Source of the DNA: Lepidodermella squamata
Taxonomy: Eukaryota; Gastrotricha
Assembly (NCBI GenBank): GCA_047495785.1
Contig: JBLDXI010000017.1
Span: 372,001 to 436,000 of the forward strand
Direction: 5' to 3'
DNA: 64,000 nt
Shown here piece after piece: positions 11,012-22,270 of the stretch; within the stretch, counting starts at the first letter, position 1, and each line of letters opens with the position of its first letter. Position numbers and translations under genes: made by a program. Under the pieces are notes generated by a model, which was not told the DNA's origin, did not search any database, and saw only the letters and a list, made by a program, of their open reading frames with translations.

Positions 11012-13376
11012 TCGTTAAACTTCTAAACGGCACAACAGAAGTGAATTTATTGGCGGTTCTTTGTGATAAAATAAAGATAAAGGTCGAAGAATTAAAGGAG
11101 AAATAAATAGGGATAACAATTTCCATAATATTTCACCTGTTTGCTCAGATAGTAAACCCCTCGCTGAGAATTCCCAGGAATAGGGTAAACTATTGCTTAA
11201 CGCTTCCCATGTTTTGAAGATTTTTTCCTTGCTTGACAAATCATAAACAGCCAAAAATGCGTTCTCTAAACCAGCGCCAATTGTATCAAATCATCAGCTC
11301 AAAACTAAAAAACTTGTCAATATTTGTCAATATTCGAATAGTAGGGTTATTACAATCACAATACGACAAGCTGCTCTGCTGATCAGTAGGCTCTTGCCTA
11401 TCAGCCTGTATGTTATAATATATTTAATTTAACCCCTGATTTAAGCCGATATTTCATAGCCCACTTGTATACTGTAATCTTTGTCTATAATCTATATATC
11501 AAGCTGCTAGCATGTTGGTACGAACTCGATAACTTGCAATATTATAATATCTTGTGATGTAATTCTTACTGTAATAATGTTTCCAGGGCCTAATCAGTAA
11601 ATTAATAAAAATCGAGCTACAACAATCGGGTTTTGTTAATCACCGCCCGCCACATTTACCAATTGAAACAATCCTTAGGTATTGAGCGATACGACTTCGC
11701 GAAAATTCATCCGACGCCGTGGGCGGATGGGCGTTACTCGTCCAATACACGCTTTACTGTAAATACACCTAGGGAGCGATTATCTCCTTAGTCCAAGCGC
11801 GAATTTCGTACTGTATTACGAAGGCGATCTACATACATAAACTTCTCAATCTAGAATCCCACGAAGACAGTGAAAATGAAGCCTTGCCAATGCTAAAGTA
11901 CATATTTATCCTACTGCTAAATGTATATCGGCGACTCTCTGAAGCTATCCAAAACAATCAGCTTCAAAATAGGCACACACGATTATACCAATTGCCTCAA
12001 CTGTTAGTCTCGTAGGTTTCCGTTGCTCTAAAAAAGTGTTCTCAACAACCGCTACAATTTTTTACTGTATACCTTTTTGTTATATATCTTTAAACCTTAA
12101 ATCCGATAAACGATAACCTGACAACTACTGCAATGACTCAATCATCGGCAATAAATCATAATCAGACGATAAGCAACCCCTGCAACCTAGTGCTCGCATC
12201 GAGAATTGGGAATTACTTATTAAAAGAACTGTTTCAATTGCAAAATGCAAAATCAATGGCTTGACAGAGCCGCTGGGAATAAAACCAGGACAAATGGTAC
12301 GGACAACCTTGAAGGCCATCAACATCATAACTACGTAGGCACGAAAGCAGAGTTATTCCATGCCCACTGCTGAACAATAAAAACCGAAGAATGCGGTACA
12401 TAGCCAGCAATACGCAATAAACCTGTGGAGTCGCCGTGAAGATGATGGTCGAAAACACCTGAGAGGTCCTTCCACCCTCCACGACCCCGGTTCTTTCACG
12501 CTACACGCATCTTTTCGCTGGCCGCACAAAAAAATAGCCCGCGCTTTGATATACGTGAAGGCCAAAAATGATAAAATTAAATCTTAAAATACATATTTAT
12601 ACCACAACTGCTTTGCAAACTAATTTTAATTTCATCTAAAGTGCAAAAAAATCGGCGCAGTATAAGTCTGTTACGTAATCTTTCGAAAATTTTGTTTTTT
12701 CAATCAGTCAATCAGTCATTTGCGTGTGCAACGAAGCATGTTGGTGCGGCGTTGCCATCGACGAGGCAGCATGCGTTAAAGCGTGCAAACATGTCCAGCC
12801 ATAATTCAACAGTCGGTGGCTTGAGTGCATCAAAGATCATCCTTCTTTCCTCACCTTGAGTGCGGCGGTGAACTTCGTATCCTTGGCAAAGTGCGCAAGT
12901 TTTCCTTTTGTTTCTCGAGGAATAAAATGTTTCTTCTCAAATCTTCCTCATGTATGAAGTAAGCGTAAAGAGCTATTTCTGTCTTTGGGTCTCAACCTGA
13001 ACCCACTATTGTTATCGAGGAATCCTAACTTCTAGGGCACCGTAAGATTTTTACAGCTAGCAAACTGAGAAGGCTGCTGGCAAGTTCTTTAAGATGAATA
13101 TTGTTAGAGAAACTAAGAGCGACACTTGCGATTCTTGTTTTATTTGGTAAATGAACTGAAAATTTTAAAGATGAAGTTGCATAACTTTTGAAAAAGATGC
13201 CATGGTATGAAAAATCAGTCATCGTCTCGCTCATATCAATATGCTTGCCGCATGTCGACGCTTTCCACAAGATGTGATGAAACTGACGAGGAAGAAGGAC
13301 AAGGCGAAATTATGACAAGATAGCATACAAAATTGATTGGATGCGCGAGCCAGCAATTCAGGATGTGTAAAATGAC
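11012..13376. other. Long intergenic region
   Basis: 2.4 kb, mostly AT-rich, no supported gene. One short plus-strand reading at about 12697-12801 is notably cysteine-rich and follows an acceptor-like sequence (see findings). The eEF1A-like gene ends at the right edge. Confidence 0.4.
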
Positions 13377-14840
13377 TTAGGAAGCATTCAACTGCTCTGC
13401 GGCTTCTTTCGCTTTCTTCTTGTCCTTCCGACTGCCCATCAATCTCAGCGACATTGATCTTCTTGCAGGTGTGGTGATCTGCTTGTACACAACAGACTTC
13501 ACGACGCCAACAGCAACAGTTCTCCGATCATCGCGAACCGCAAATCTGCCTAACGTAGGATAATCACTGTAAGGCTCAACACAGAGAGGTTTCGCGGGAA
13601 CGAGGGTAATAATCGCAGAATCGCCCATTCGGATACAACTAGGTTTCACTTCGATAGTCTTATTTGTCCGATGGTCGATTTTTTCCTTCAGCTCGGCAAA
13701 AGTACACACAACTTGGGCAGTGTGGCAGTCGAAAATGGGCGCATAGCCAGCCGTTATTTCACCCGGATGGTTGAGTACAATAATTTGAGCTTCGAAAGAT
13801 TCAACAGCCCGCGGCGGATCAAAAGTTGAGTCGCCAACAACCGAACCCCGGCCAACCTCCTTCGAAGACACACCACTCGTATTGAAGCCAACTGTATCGC
13901 CTGGGAATGCTTGCTCAAGTGTTTGCCGGTTCATTTCAACCGTTTTCACCTTCGAGGTAACTCCAGACGGAGCAAACGTAATATTCATACCAGGTCGTAG
14001 AGTTCCAGACTCGATGCGTCCGACCGCGACTGTTCCAACTCCACTTATTTTGTAAATATCTTGCAAAGGCAGCCTCAAAGGCTTAGAATCGGGTCGGTTA
14101 GGAGGGCTTATAGAATCTAACGCATTAAGGAGGGTCGTTCCAGTGAAAAACCTATCGCAAGACTCGGCGCCTAAACACCCTCGCTTCGTAATTTTGAAAC
14201 CTTTCCACCAACTCGCCATATTTGAACTGGGTTCGACAACGTTATCGCCATTGTAGCCGGAAATAGGGACAAAGGGAACCTCGGCAGGGTTATACCCCAA
14301 GCTACGAAGGTAATCAGAGACGTCTTTTGAAACTTTTAGGAATCGGTCTTCACTAAATGGAGGCTCGGTCTGATCCATTTTGTTGACGGCAACTATGACC
14401 TGTTTCACTCCCATGGTATAGGCTAATAGCGCGTGCTCTCGCGTTTGCCCGTGATCGGAAAAACCAGTTTCGAACTCGCCACTAGTTGCGGAAACCACCA
14501 GCATAGCTGCATCAGCCCGGCTAGTACCAGTGATCATGTTTTTAATAAAATCCCGGTGACCAGGCGCATCGATGATGGTCACGTGATACCGCTCACTATC
14601 AAACTTCGACAGTGAAATATCGATAGTAATGCCGCGCTCGCGTTCCGCCATTAATTTATCCAGAATCCAGGCGTATTTGAAAGACTCACGGCCTAGGGCG
14701 ATGGCTTCTTTCTCGTACTTGGCCAGCGTTTGCTTGTCGATGCCGCCGCGCGTGTATATCAAATGGCCGGCTGTTGTCGACTTGCCAGAATCGACGTGCC
14801 CTATTACAACAATGTTGATGTGTTGCTTTTCAATGGGCAT
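13377..14840 (-). CDS. Divergent, intronless eEF1A-like translation elongation factor
   Basis: Single open frame of 487 residues. GTPase motifs: GHVDSGKST (residues 14-22), [10 protein letters not shown] (switch I), DAPGH, NKMD and SGYNGDN. Domains 2 and 3 are present ([68 protein letters not shown]). The expected role is GTP-dependent delivery of aminoacyl-tRNA to the ribosome. Odd points: it has no introns, unlike most neighbours; it is longer than the usual about 460 residues, with an altered, longer loop after EPSSNM and an extended Lys/Ala-rich C-terminus; and many usually invariant positions differ. It may be an old retrocopy or a specialised paralog. A possible splice acceptor (gatttcag) lies 34 bases before the ATG. 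Confidence 0.9.
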   Translation of the reverse strand: MPIEKQHINIVVIGHVDSGKSTTAGHLIYTRGGIDKQTLAKYEKEAIALGRESFKYAWILDKLMAERERGITIDISLSKFDSERYHVTIIDAPGHRDFIKNMITGTSRADAAMLVVSATSGEFETGFSDHGQTREHALLAYTMGVKQVIVAVNKMDQTEPPFSEDRFLKVSKDVSDYLRSLGYNPAEVPFVPISGYNGDNVVEPSSNMASWWKGFKITKRGCLGAESCDRFFTGTTLLNALDSISPPNRPDSKPLRLPLQDIYKISGVGTVAVGRIESGTLRPGMNITFAPSGVTSKVKTVEMNRQTLEQAFPGDTVGFNTSGVSSKEVGRGSVVGDSTFDPPRAVESFEAQIIVLNHPGEITAGYAPIFDCHTAQVVCTFAELKEKIDHRTNKTIEVKPSCIRMGDSAIITLVPAKPLCVEPYSDYPTLGRFAVRDDRRTVAVGVVKSVVYKQITTPARRSMSLRLMGSRKDKKKAKEAAEQLNAS

Positions 14841-16943
14841 CGTCGATGTAGGTGAATTTATACCAGATGCTGAAATCGTGAAGCTAAATTTTGAATGAAA
14901 AGCTCGTCTAAGAATAAAGGAGAAATATTGTTGAGATATATTTCAATTTTTGAGGAAACAAATTGGACGATATGGAAAAGTATGCCAAATACTTTTTCTT
15001 GATTAATTTGCACCGAATTAAAATTCTCCAAAGACAAAAAAACGCAAAATTTGCGTGATCTAGAGATAAACAATTTGCTTAATGCTATACCTATGTAAAT
15101 AAGTGAATGAGATTCGAAAAGTGGGGAAAGTGGAACTGAGTTTTTTGGAACTTATTTTTGTTGCGCACATGTCTAACCTGCGGCTGTTTTTTATTTATTC
15201 TAGGTGATTTTTTGCCCATGTTTTCGAGGGTGCAAGTGAGAACAATCTCGACAAAAAGGAGTCTTCACCCCTGTAGAACTATAGCATAAAGTATGGCAAT
15301 GGTTCAGCATGATGTCTGAATTTCTTGCTCATCGCGGTTCGATGAAGGAAGACAAACAAAACGTGTAGAGGTAAGAAGCGTTCGTTGAAAGCGAAATGCG
15401 CAGCTGTTGCGGATAGTTTTGTGTTTATACGCGCCGCCAAAAAACGCTCCAGTGGGCGCGTACGTGCGCCGAACTGCGCTCACATTTTTATTACACTCAG
15501 TATTGAGTTCGAAAATCGCGAGAAAAAAATCTAGTTCACTTATTATTACTGGCTCGAATCTCGCTCGGGCGATGAATTGAAAGAAAAAGAGCGAGGGAAG
15601 GTGTTAGAAAATGCGATGAAGTAATGCGAAACCCGGAAAACGGCAAGTGTTATTCTATAGAAGAATTTTCTGGCCTGCCACACCGCCGAAAAATAGCATA
15701 ATATAATACAAAGCAATGCATTAATTCTTCGGTTAATTCTTCTATATTACTGCGTAAAAACACGGAGGTGGGGTGACTATTATAGAAAAGAGCAGACAAA
15801 ATATAAATAAAACTCGTTCCGAAAATCTTCGCCAATTTTTTGCGTCAGGAAAAAACATCGAATAATAAAGGGCCCTATATAGCCGTCAGAATATAAGAGG
15901 GAGTGGGGATATAAAAAATGCGGGAAAAAAAATCGAAATATTATTATCATATAGGGACAAGGTCCTCACTCCAAAAATGAAGGAATAATTTTCGGGCCAG
16001 AAATATTCGTCATCACGACCTCACCATAAGTGTTTTCGATAAATACCATCGTATAAAGAGATGCTAATTGGAATCAATATTATTGAATGGAAAAAAATGT
16101 CGGGTACTATGCCAATTTTTTCTATCCCGCGGTGAGTGGTCACATGATGCTATGAAAGATGAATGATGAAAAATCGCATAAAAACCCTTCCGAAAACTGC
16201 ACTAGTTAACGGATTAATTTCAAGAATCTGGAACCCCAAGGGGCCACTAAATTACATAGGGCTTGTCGACAAAAAAACGCTCGTATATGGTCTGATTGCC
16301 TAATAAAAAAGAGACGTAATTCGATTTTGCAGAAAAAAATGAAGTGCTTTGAGACGTAATCTTTGTCTCGAATGTTTCTTGCCGGATGTGGACAATCGAT
16401 TTCATTACCCTAACTTAAAAATTGCAAGTCGTTCGTATCGGAAAGTCAGCTATCAGCCGAATAAAAGTTCACCCAAAAAGGTCAACGATTTAAACTCGTT
16501 CAGTGAAGACAGCGCCGCTATATTTTGATATGCGAAAATCTTATGGGTTTTTTTTCAGTTTGATCGATGATTCCCAAGTGGCTTCGCGAATAGTAACACC
16601 GCCACGCCCTTTCAGCAAGGTTCATAGCCAGAAAATAAAACTGTTTCAATATCGTGCATTCTGATTAGCGACAGTATGAACTGCTTGCTTGCTCAAATAC
16701 CAAATTACTGCCCTGGTAGTTATAATAGCGGAAGAAATTTTTTCCGGTTCCCACGCTTGGTTGCGCGAATGACATTTTCCGGAATTTCTTACACTGGAGT
16801 GCCCTTCAATGAATGGCCATTAACATAATCCCATCCTAGTTTTTCATAATATATCGGCAGCTATTTCATAAAAAAAATCGCGATAAAAATTTATTTCTTA
16901 AAAAATCATGAAAAATCAGAATAGGAATTCAGTATAGAAATTT
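14841..16943. other. Long intergenic region
   Basis: 2.1 kb of AT-rich sequence with no exon I can support. A GC-rich patch at about 15430-15480 stands out and could be promoter sequence for the minus-strand eEF1A-like gene. Nothing else recognised. Confidence 0.45.
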
Positions 16944-17935
16944 TCACATGCTGTTAGTGCTATTAGGGTTGTTGAAAAACTCCCGCGGCGGTATGGTATT
17001 AGCCGGGACAATATACGGCCAGGTCGGTCGCTGATACGCAAAATGGTGGTACCACGAATGCAGCCAGTGCAGCTGCGTGTCATGGTACGGCTCGCCCGTA
17101 TAGCCGTAAGGATTGCTCGGAACTCGACGGCCATCTTGGTGGTAAATCTGCGTCGTCGGTTCTTCAACCTGAGAAGGTGGTGGTGGGGGAGGTGGCGGCG
17201 CCTGAGGCGGCGGGGTCATTTCCCTCGCCATTTGCCGCTCTTTCTGCGGTTTTTTGTAACAAACCAGTAGAAACATGAAAATCAGGGCAATGCAGAGGAA
17301 AACACCGCCGATTGCGAACACTATGCCGCAAGCCATGTTCAAAGCGCTGTTTGACAGCTTTTCGTCATTAACCAGCTTGTAATAGAATAGTAAAATGCTG
17401 GTGAAGCATAGCAAAATAGCGATTGAAGTTGCTACCAGGGCTGCGTAGGTTATGTAACGCTGGGTTTTGTCATATTTGCCCCTTGATCGAATCCGGTAGT
17501 AGATGAAAACAACGAGGCCGAGGGATATCAGGGCCAGGGCGGCACTGGTTGCTGATAGGCCCTGAACCACGGCGTATATCGTTTTGCTGGTCGAAACTGT
17601 GAAGGTTACAATGCCGCTGCATGAGCCCAGTGAACCCTTGTAGCATAGGAAAACACCGAATCTTGCTGTTTGGTCTGAAGTCACGTTCCAGTAGGGGCAA
17701 ATGAGGCCAGCTAGAAGAGCTGCAGCTCCAAGAGCTAAGAAACCGAAAACCTGTCTAAATTTCGAACTATTCAAGGAATGCACTCACCTAGGAATACGAT
17801 TGCTAACAAGCAGTAAAAGGAGAACGTTTTTGTCGAAAGAAGGTGGTAAGGATTCGGTCCTCGTTTCTTCCTTCCCCAATCGTTCAGCTGCTGGTAGTTA
17901 GCATCGAACATTTGGCTAGGTCCTGGTTTCTCCAT
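16944..17935 (-). CDS. Claudin-like four-helix membrane protein with proline-rich tail
   Basis: Two exons, 17798-17935 and 16944-17750, give 314 residues. Exon 1 encodes a short cytosolic N-terminus and the start of helix 1. Four hydrophobic spans follow: FYCLLAIVFGFLALGAAALL, YAVVQGLSATSAALALISLG, YAALVATSIAILLCFTSILL and CGIVFAIGGVFLCIALIFMF. The first outer loop has W...C...C (PYWN ... FLCYKGSLGSC), the PMP22/claudin signature. A cytosolic tail of about 110 residues is rich in Pro, Tyr and His (PPPQAPPPPPPPPSQ). Likely cell-junction or membrane-organising protein; exact subfamily unknown. The intron uses donor gtattc; the better-looking gtgagt site 10 bases further on breaks the frame. Confidence 0.78.
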
Positions 17936-18437
17936 GATTTTGGCTTTGTTTTGCTACTTCATAAATGTGAGACGTAGCTATGATTCTCACCTGATTTTTT
18001 TCCTGAACGTGAAGCACCCAGGAATTTTGAATGGCTTGTTATTGAGGCACTTTACGCAAGTCGCGTGGTGACAAACCTCCTTTCATTGGAACATGAATAC
18101 ACTTTGAATAACGCGATTCCTCACTTTTGTACATTTGACCCGCGAAATTCTATGCGTGATTCAGGCCGATTTGAGAAAAAATACGATAGAAATGCTCACT
18201 TTAATTCAATTTTATTTCCGACTTCATGCGTCACGAATACGAAATCGTTCAAGTAAAATCAATGAAACCAGTTATTCAGAATATCCTGGAGTCGAGACTT
18301 AGACATTAGATCGCATTTCTTCAACTCACGAAAAAATTACTGACAGAGGCTCAAAGTTGATATTATAAACAAAATTATCAGCATCGTTTTTTTCATGGTA
18401 TAATATAATATAACTCGGATAATTTTTATTTGTGCGG
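17936..18437. other. Intergenic region left of the transposon
   Basis: AT-rich flank with no recognised exon, ending in the target site of the Mutator-like element. Confidence 0.45.
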
Positions 18438-18446
18438 TTATTTTTT
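18438..18446. repeat. Left target-site duplication (9 bp)
   Basis: TTATTTTTT directly abuts the element's left end and is repeated exactly at its right end. Nine bases is the usual size for Mutator-like elements. Confidence 0.95.
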
Positions 18447-18600
18447 GGACGTGGCTATGTGAACCCAGTAAAGTGTGTGTCACGCAATGGCTATGCGTAC
18501 CCAATGTGTGTGGCGTAAAGGCTACTTGAACACAGTGTGTTTGCGTGATTGGCTACTTGAACACACCCACTGTGTGTGCGGAAACGGCTAAGCGTACCGA
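18447..18600. repeat. Left terminal inverted repeat with sub-repeats
   Basis: The first 20 bases match the right end exactly and similarity continues for over 100 bases. A GGCTA(T/C)NTGAACC-like motif recurs at 18453, 18489, 18520, 18551 and 18586, about one every 31-36 bases. Such arrays usually bind the transposase. Confidence 0.9.
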
Positions 18601-18736
18601 CCCCGGTAACTACAGGTTTTTCACTTAATCGGTAATAATGAGGTGATTATTGAAAGCGGAAGACAGAATTCAGTCATTGTGGACCATAGGCTATAAATGC
18701 TGGTAAAACAGGGTCTTGTTAACCATAAAACTTACC

Positions 18737-21700
18737 ATGTCCGAGTCAGTTATTACCAGTCAGTCCGATATTATCAAGGATATTAAGGTGGGCGACCGTT
18801 TTCAGTCGCGCCACGACCTCGTTTATAAGCATTTGCTTACATTTCGAGACGAAGTACGTGAGCCCTATGTCTGCCGCAGTTCCGACACCAACTCGGTGAG
18901 AATCCTCTGCACTCATGGCTACCGTCACAAGGAAAACATCACGTCAGGCGATCGGCCGAATCAACACTTGGGCTTCACCGGCTGCCCAGCGAAAATCCTC
19001 GGCACCGTCAACAAGTCGGGCGTCGTCAAGATCACGCAAGTCGTGCGGTTCCATAACCACGACCTGACCGACGAGCGATGGGCCATGTATTCCTTCAATC
19101 GCCGCCTCGACCCGCAGCAGGAAGCTGAAGTCCTGTCCCATTTGCACAACAACGCCAAGGTGTCGACCGTTGCGCACCATCTGAGCAATGCGACTAACAA
19201 GGTGATTACTGCAAAGCAACTTCACAATTTAGCCCAGGTAATTAGACTTTGTTATTACCCATTTTACCGATTATCTGACCGCGGTTCGTTTTTTCGCAGA
19301 AACACCGGCTCAGCCCCGAGGAGAACGCGCGTGTCCTCGACGAGACCCTGGCCGCCGTTAACGAGGGCGATGGCGTTGTGCGCACCGCCCGGGACGACAA
19401 GGGCAACGTCGACATGTTGTTCATTGCTACAAATCAGATGATTAACGACGTCAACAAGTTCAAGCCGTCATGTATTTTGCTCGACACCACCTTTAAGACC
19501 AACGTCGAGAAGTATAAGTTGTGCACTTTTGTCTACCTCTGCCCGCTGACCGGAAGCACCCGGGTTGCGGCCGTCTCTCTCCTCGCCGACGAACGCCAGC
19601 ACAACGTCAAGGCAATGTTGCAGGAGTTCAAGGCGATTTACGGCGCCGGCCCGTGGTTCTTCATGGTAGACAAGGACTTCGACCAAATCGATCTCTTGCG
19701 CGAGTTGTTCCCCGGCTGCGTCATCCTGTTGTGCATCTTTCACGTGCTAAAGTATATGCGGAACGTCATCGCCACAATTCGCAACAACGACGCCGTCGAT
19801 CTAGTCGAATACAAGACCCAGGTGTTTGATGCGTTAAAAGCACTGATTAAGGCGCGGCGGGAAGAGGCCTTTAAGGAGGCTGTTGAGGCCTGGCGCGCAC
19901 TAGTTCCGCAGCACGTGACGGTGAAAATCGCACGCACGCAGGAGCAATCACTCGCCGATTATTTCGAGCGTAATTGGCTTAATTGCGTCGAGATGTGGGC
20001 ACTGTACGCTCGTCGTGCCTATCCGATTTTGCTGACCAATACAACAGGTCGAGTTGAGCGATTTTTCGGCTCCATCAAGGGCGAGATGTGCGCGCAGTTT
20101 TCGACTAAGCCGCCGATGCCTGTCTTCGTTCCCTTCCTTCTCTCTTCCATTGCGCGCCGCCGGGCCGAGAAGACCGTTGTCAAACGCGCCGTTCGCCGCG
20201 GCGATGAGTTCGAGAAGCTACTGGACGAGGCATCGTACCACATTTCCGAGTAAGTTGAATCTCCCAGTTGGATTTTTAAGTTGGATTTTTAACTTTTTCG
20301 CATTTCAGCTTCGCCCTCGAGCACTTTCATGGCTCGCTCAAGCGATTCAAAACACGCGCCCTCTCTCTGGTTCACGGCGTGGGAGTGCGCGAAAAATTTG
20401 ATCAAGACGACGTCGACTATAGCACGACGCCGGCGAGCTGTAATTGTTCTTTTTTCGCTCAACTCGCGCTGCCGTGTCATCACATTGTTTTCTTGCGCTC
20501 GAAGTTCGAACTGCCGCTATTCGAGAAGGGGCTCTTTCACAGCCGTTACTTCAACGACTTCATTCGCCTCAACAACGCCCAGGCCACTGAGGACACGACG
20601 CCCGGAAGTTTCGTTGAAGCGGATTTCGAAGAGCAGTTTGCGGCCTACAAGTTTACTGAAAATTTCGCAGTGAAGTCGAGGAAGCCGGCCGACAACGCCG
20701 CTCGTTATCGCAAAATTTCGCAACTTACCCTGGTCCTCGCTGATCTCGCTTCTCAGCATCCTAACCGCGTTTTTGAAGGCTACTACAAGCAGCTCGAAAA
20801 GCTGGCTGATATCATCCGAGCTGGGAAGGCGTTCGAAATAATCGAAAAGGTCGGTTTTTCCGTTAAAATTGAATTTTGAATTTATTAGAATTCTGTTTTG
20901 TTAGGATCAGCCGATGCAGCCTCTGGAGACACAACCGGCTTTGCGGCAAGAGCAGCCACTACCGCAGCAACTACCCGAGCCACAGCCGCAACAACAGCCC
21001 GAGCCACTGCCGCAACAACAGCCGCAACAACAGCCCGAGCCACTGCCGCAACAACAGCAGCAACAAGCTATTATTGCACCGATTATCGAGTCACCCGCCT
21101 CCGCGCCCATCTCTCTATCACCACCGCTTCCGGTCGCCTCGGTGCCTGGTGACGTCGAGTGCGCGGTCACGGACGAGCTCGGCATGCGCCCGGCCGACTA
21201 CGACGAGTTGCTCACTACTGCGTACCTCACTGACATTCACATGCACGCTGCGAACAAGCTGTTTGACATGATGCGTCCCACGGGCGTTAATGCCGAGTCG
21301 CCTCTCCTGTCACAGCTTGAATTTTCACCGGCCACAACACCGACGGTTCAGCTGCACCACTGCGGAAGTGACCATTGGGTCGCAACTTCAACCATCACAG
21401 TCGGTCAATTACCACACGGCGTCAAGTTAATGAACAGCCTTGCAGGGCCCATCACCGAGTCGCTTCGAAGACAAATTACCGAGCGCTATTCAACGTCGGC
21501 CGTCAATGGCGAAATTCCGGTGCACATCTTACCGGTGAGCCAACAAGTCAACGGCTACGATTGCGGTGTATACGCGATCGCCTATTGCGTCGAGTTGTTA
21601 ACTGGCAACGATCCCCGGCGCGCACAGTTCGAGGCGTCGCGGATGCGCGGTCATCTTCTACAATGCCTGAAAAATCGCTTGCTCACTACGTTTCCATCAG

Positions 21701-21858
21701 CGCCACGTCGTGGCCGGTTGCCGGCGGTCAAAACTGAACTCCTGGAAGTCGAGCGGGTGACGACGTTTATCCCCGGCGAGCCGCTTGTATTCAAACAAGG
21801 CAAGGACTCTGGCCGGATGAAGGGCAAGCCGCAGAAAGTCTTCAATCGCAAAAACTAG
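18737..21858 (+). CDS. MULE transposase fused to SWIM finger and Ulp1-type cysteine protease
   Basis: Exons 18737-19237, 19300-20249, 20309-20849 and 20905-21858 join in phase to 981 residues. N-terminal Cys/His region (YVCRSS, ILCTHGYRHK, HNHDLT) resembles the FLYWCH/WRKY-like DNA-binding fold of MULEs. The DDE domain has Asp229 (ILLDTTF), Asp291 (FFMVDKDFD), a CxxH (CIFH, 312-315) and Glu420 (GRVERFFG). The SWIM finger is CNC-x9-CHH (528-542). A Pro/Gln-rich linker (about 668-720) leads to a C48 Ulp1-like domain: His821 (DHWVATS), Asn841 where Asp is usual (LMNSL), Gln878 and Cys884 (NGYDCGVYAIAYC). The protease would cut SUMO- or ubiquitin-like conjugates if active. Start at 18737 is the first ATG of the frame. 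Confidence 0.93.
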
Positions 21859-21989
21859 TTTTTTACTGCTTTCTTACTTTGGTGTTGTTCTGTTTATATG
21901 TCTTACCTTTTTCTAAACAAAATCAGCGGAAAATTTGGAATAAAGAAGGTTCGTTTCCGCTGTTAATATAGTGTTATCCGGTTAAAAAT

Positions 21990-22123
21990 GAGTGTGTTTA
22001 CATAGCCAATAGCGCATACCCAGGTATTAACGCCCGCTGTGTTCAAGTAGCCAATCACGCAAACACAGTGTGTACGCATAGCCATTGCGTGATACACAAT
22101 CCTGGGTTCACATAGCCACGTCC
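21990..22123. repeat. Right terminal inverted repeat with sub-repeats
   Basis: Inverted copy of the left end, including the shared stretch CACGCAATGGCTATGCGTAC further in and the GGCTACTTGAACACA sub-repeat. Spacing of sub-repeats differs slightly from the left end. Confidence 0.9.
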
Positions 22124-22132
22124 TTATTTTTT
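22124..22132. repeat. Right target-site duplication (9 bp)
   Basis: Exact copy of the left flank TTATTTTTT, abutting the element's last base. Confidence 0.95.
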
Positions 22133-22270
22133 CATCATTCATTACTCACCAAGCATCAGATTTTTAGACGAAGAAAATGAGAGACTGTAACAAATATTTA
22201 CACGCCGCCGTTAAGTTTATACAAAATATTACGTGAAAAATTATACATAAAAAGTCATGATGTATTTCGT

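Larger units (their letters stand above)
18447..22123 (+). mobile_element. Complete Mutator-like DNA transposon (MULE), 3,677 bp
   Basis: Both ends begin GGACGTGGCTATGTGAACCC in inverted orientation. The element is flanked by a perfect 9-bp duplication and contains one four-exon gene with no stop or frameshift. The interior is clearly richer in GC than flanking DNA, and its codons more often end in G or C, which suits a recent arrival. Everything needed for self-mobilisation appears intact, so it may be active or only recently silenced. Confidence 0.97.

Noticed and set aside
17788-17797. Strong gtgagt donor at 17787 for the claudin-like gene
   Set aside because: Using it shifts the frame of the four-helix exon; the upstream gtattc donor at 17797 keeps the frame and gives a continuous first helix.
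20907-21185. Minus-strand Gly/Cys/Ser-rich ORF
   Set aside because: Shadow of the Pro/Gln-rich linker of the transposon gene on the plus strand.
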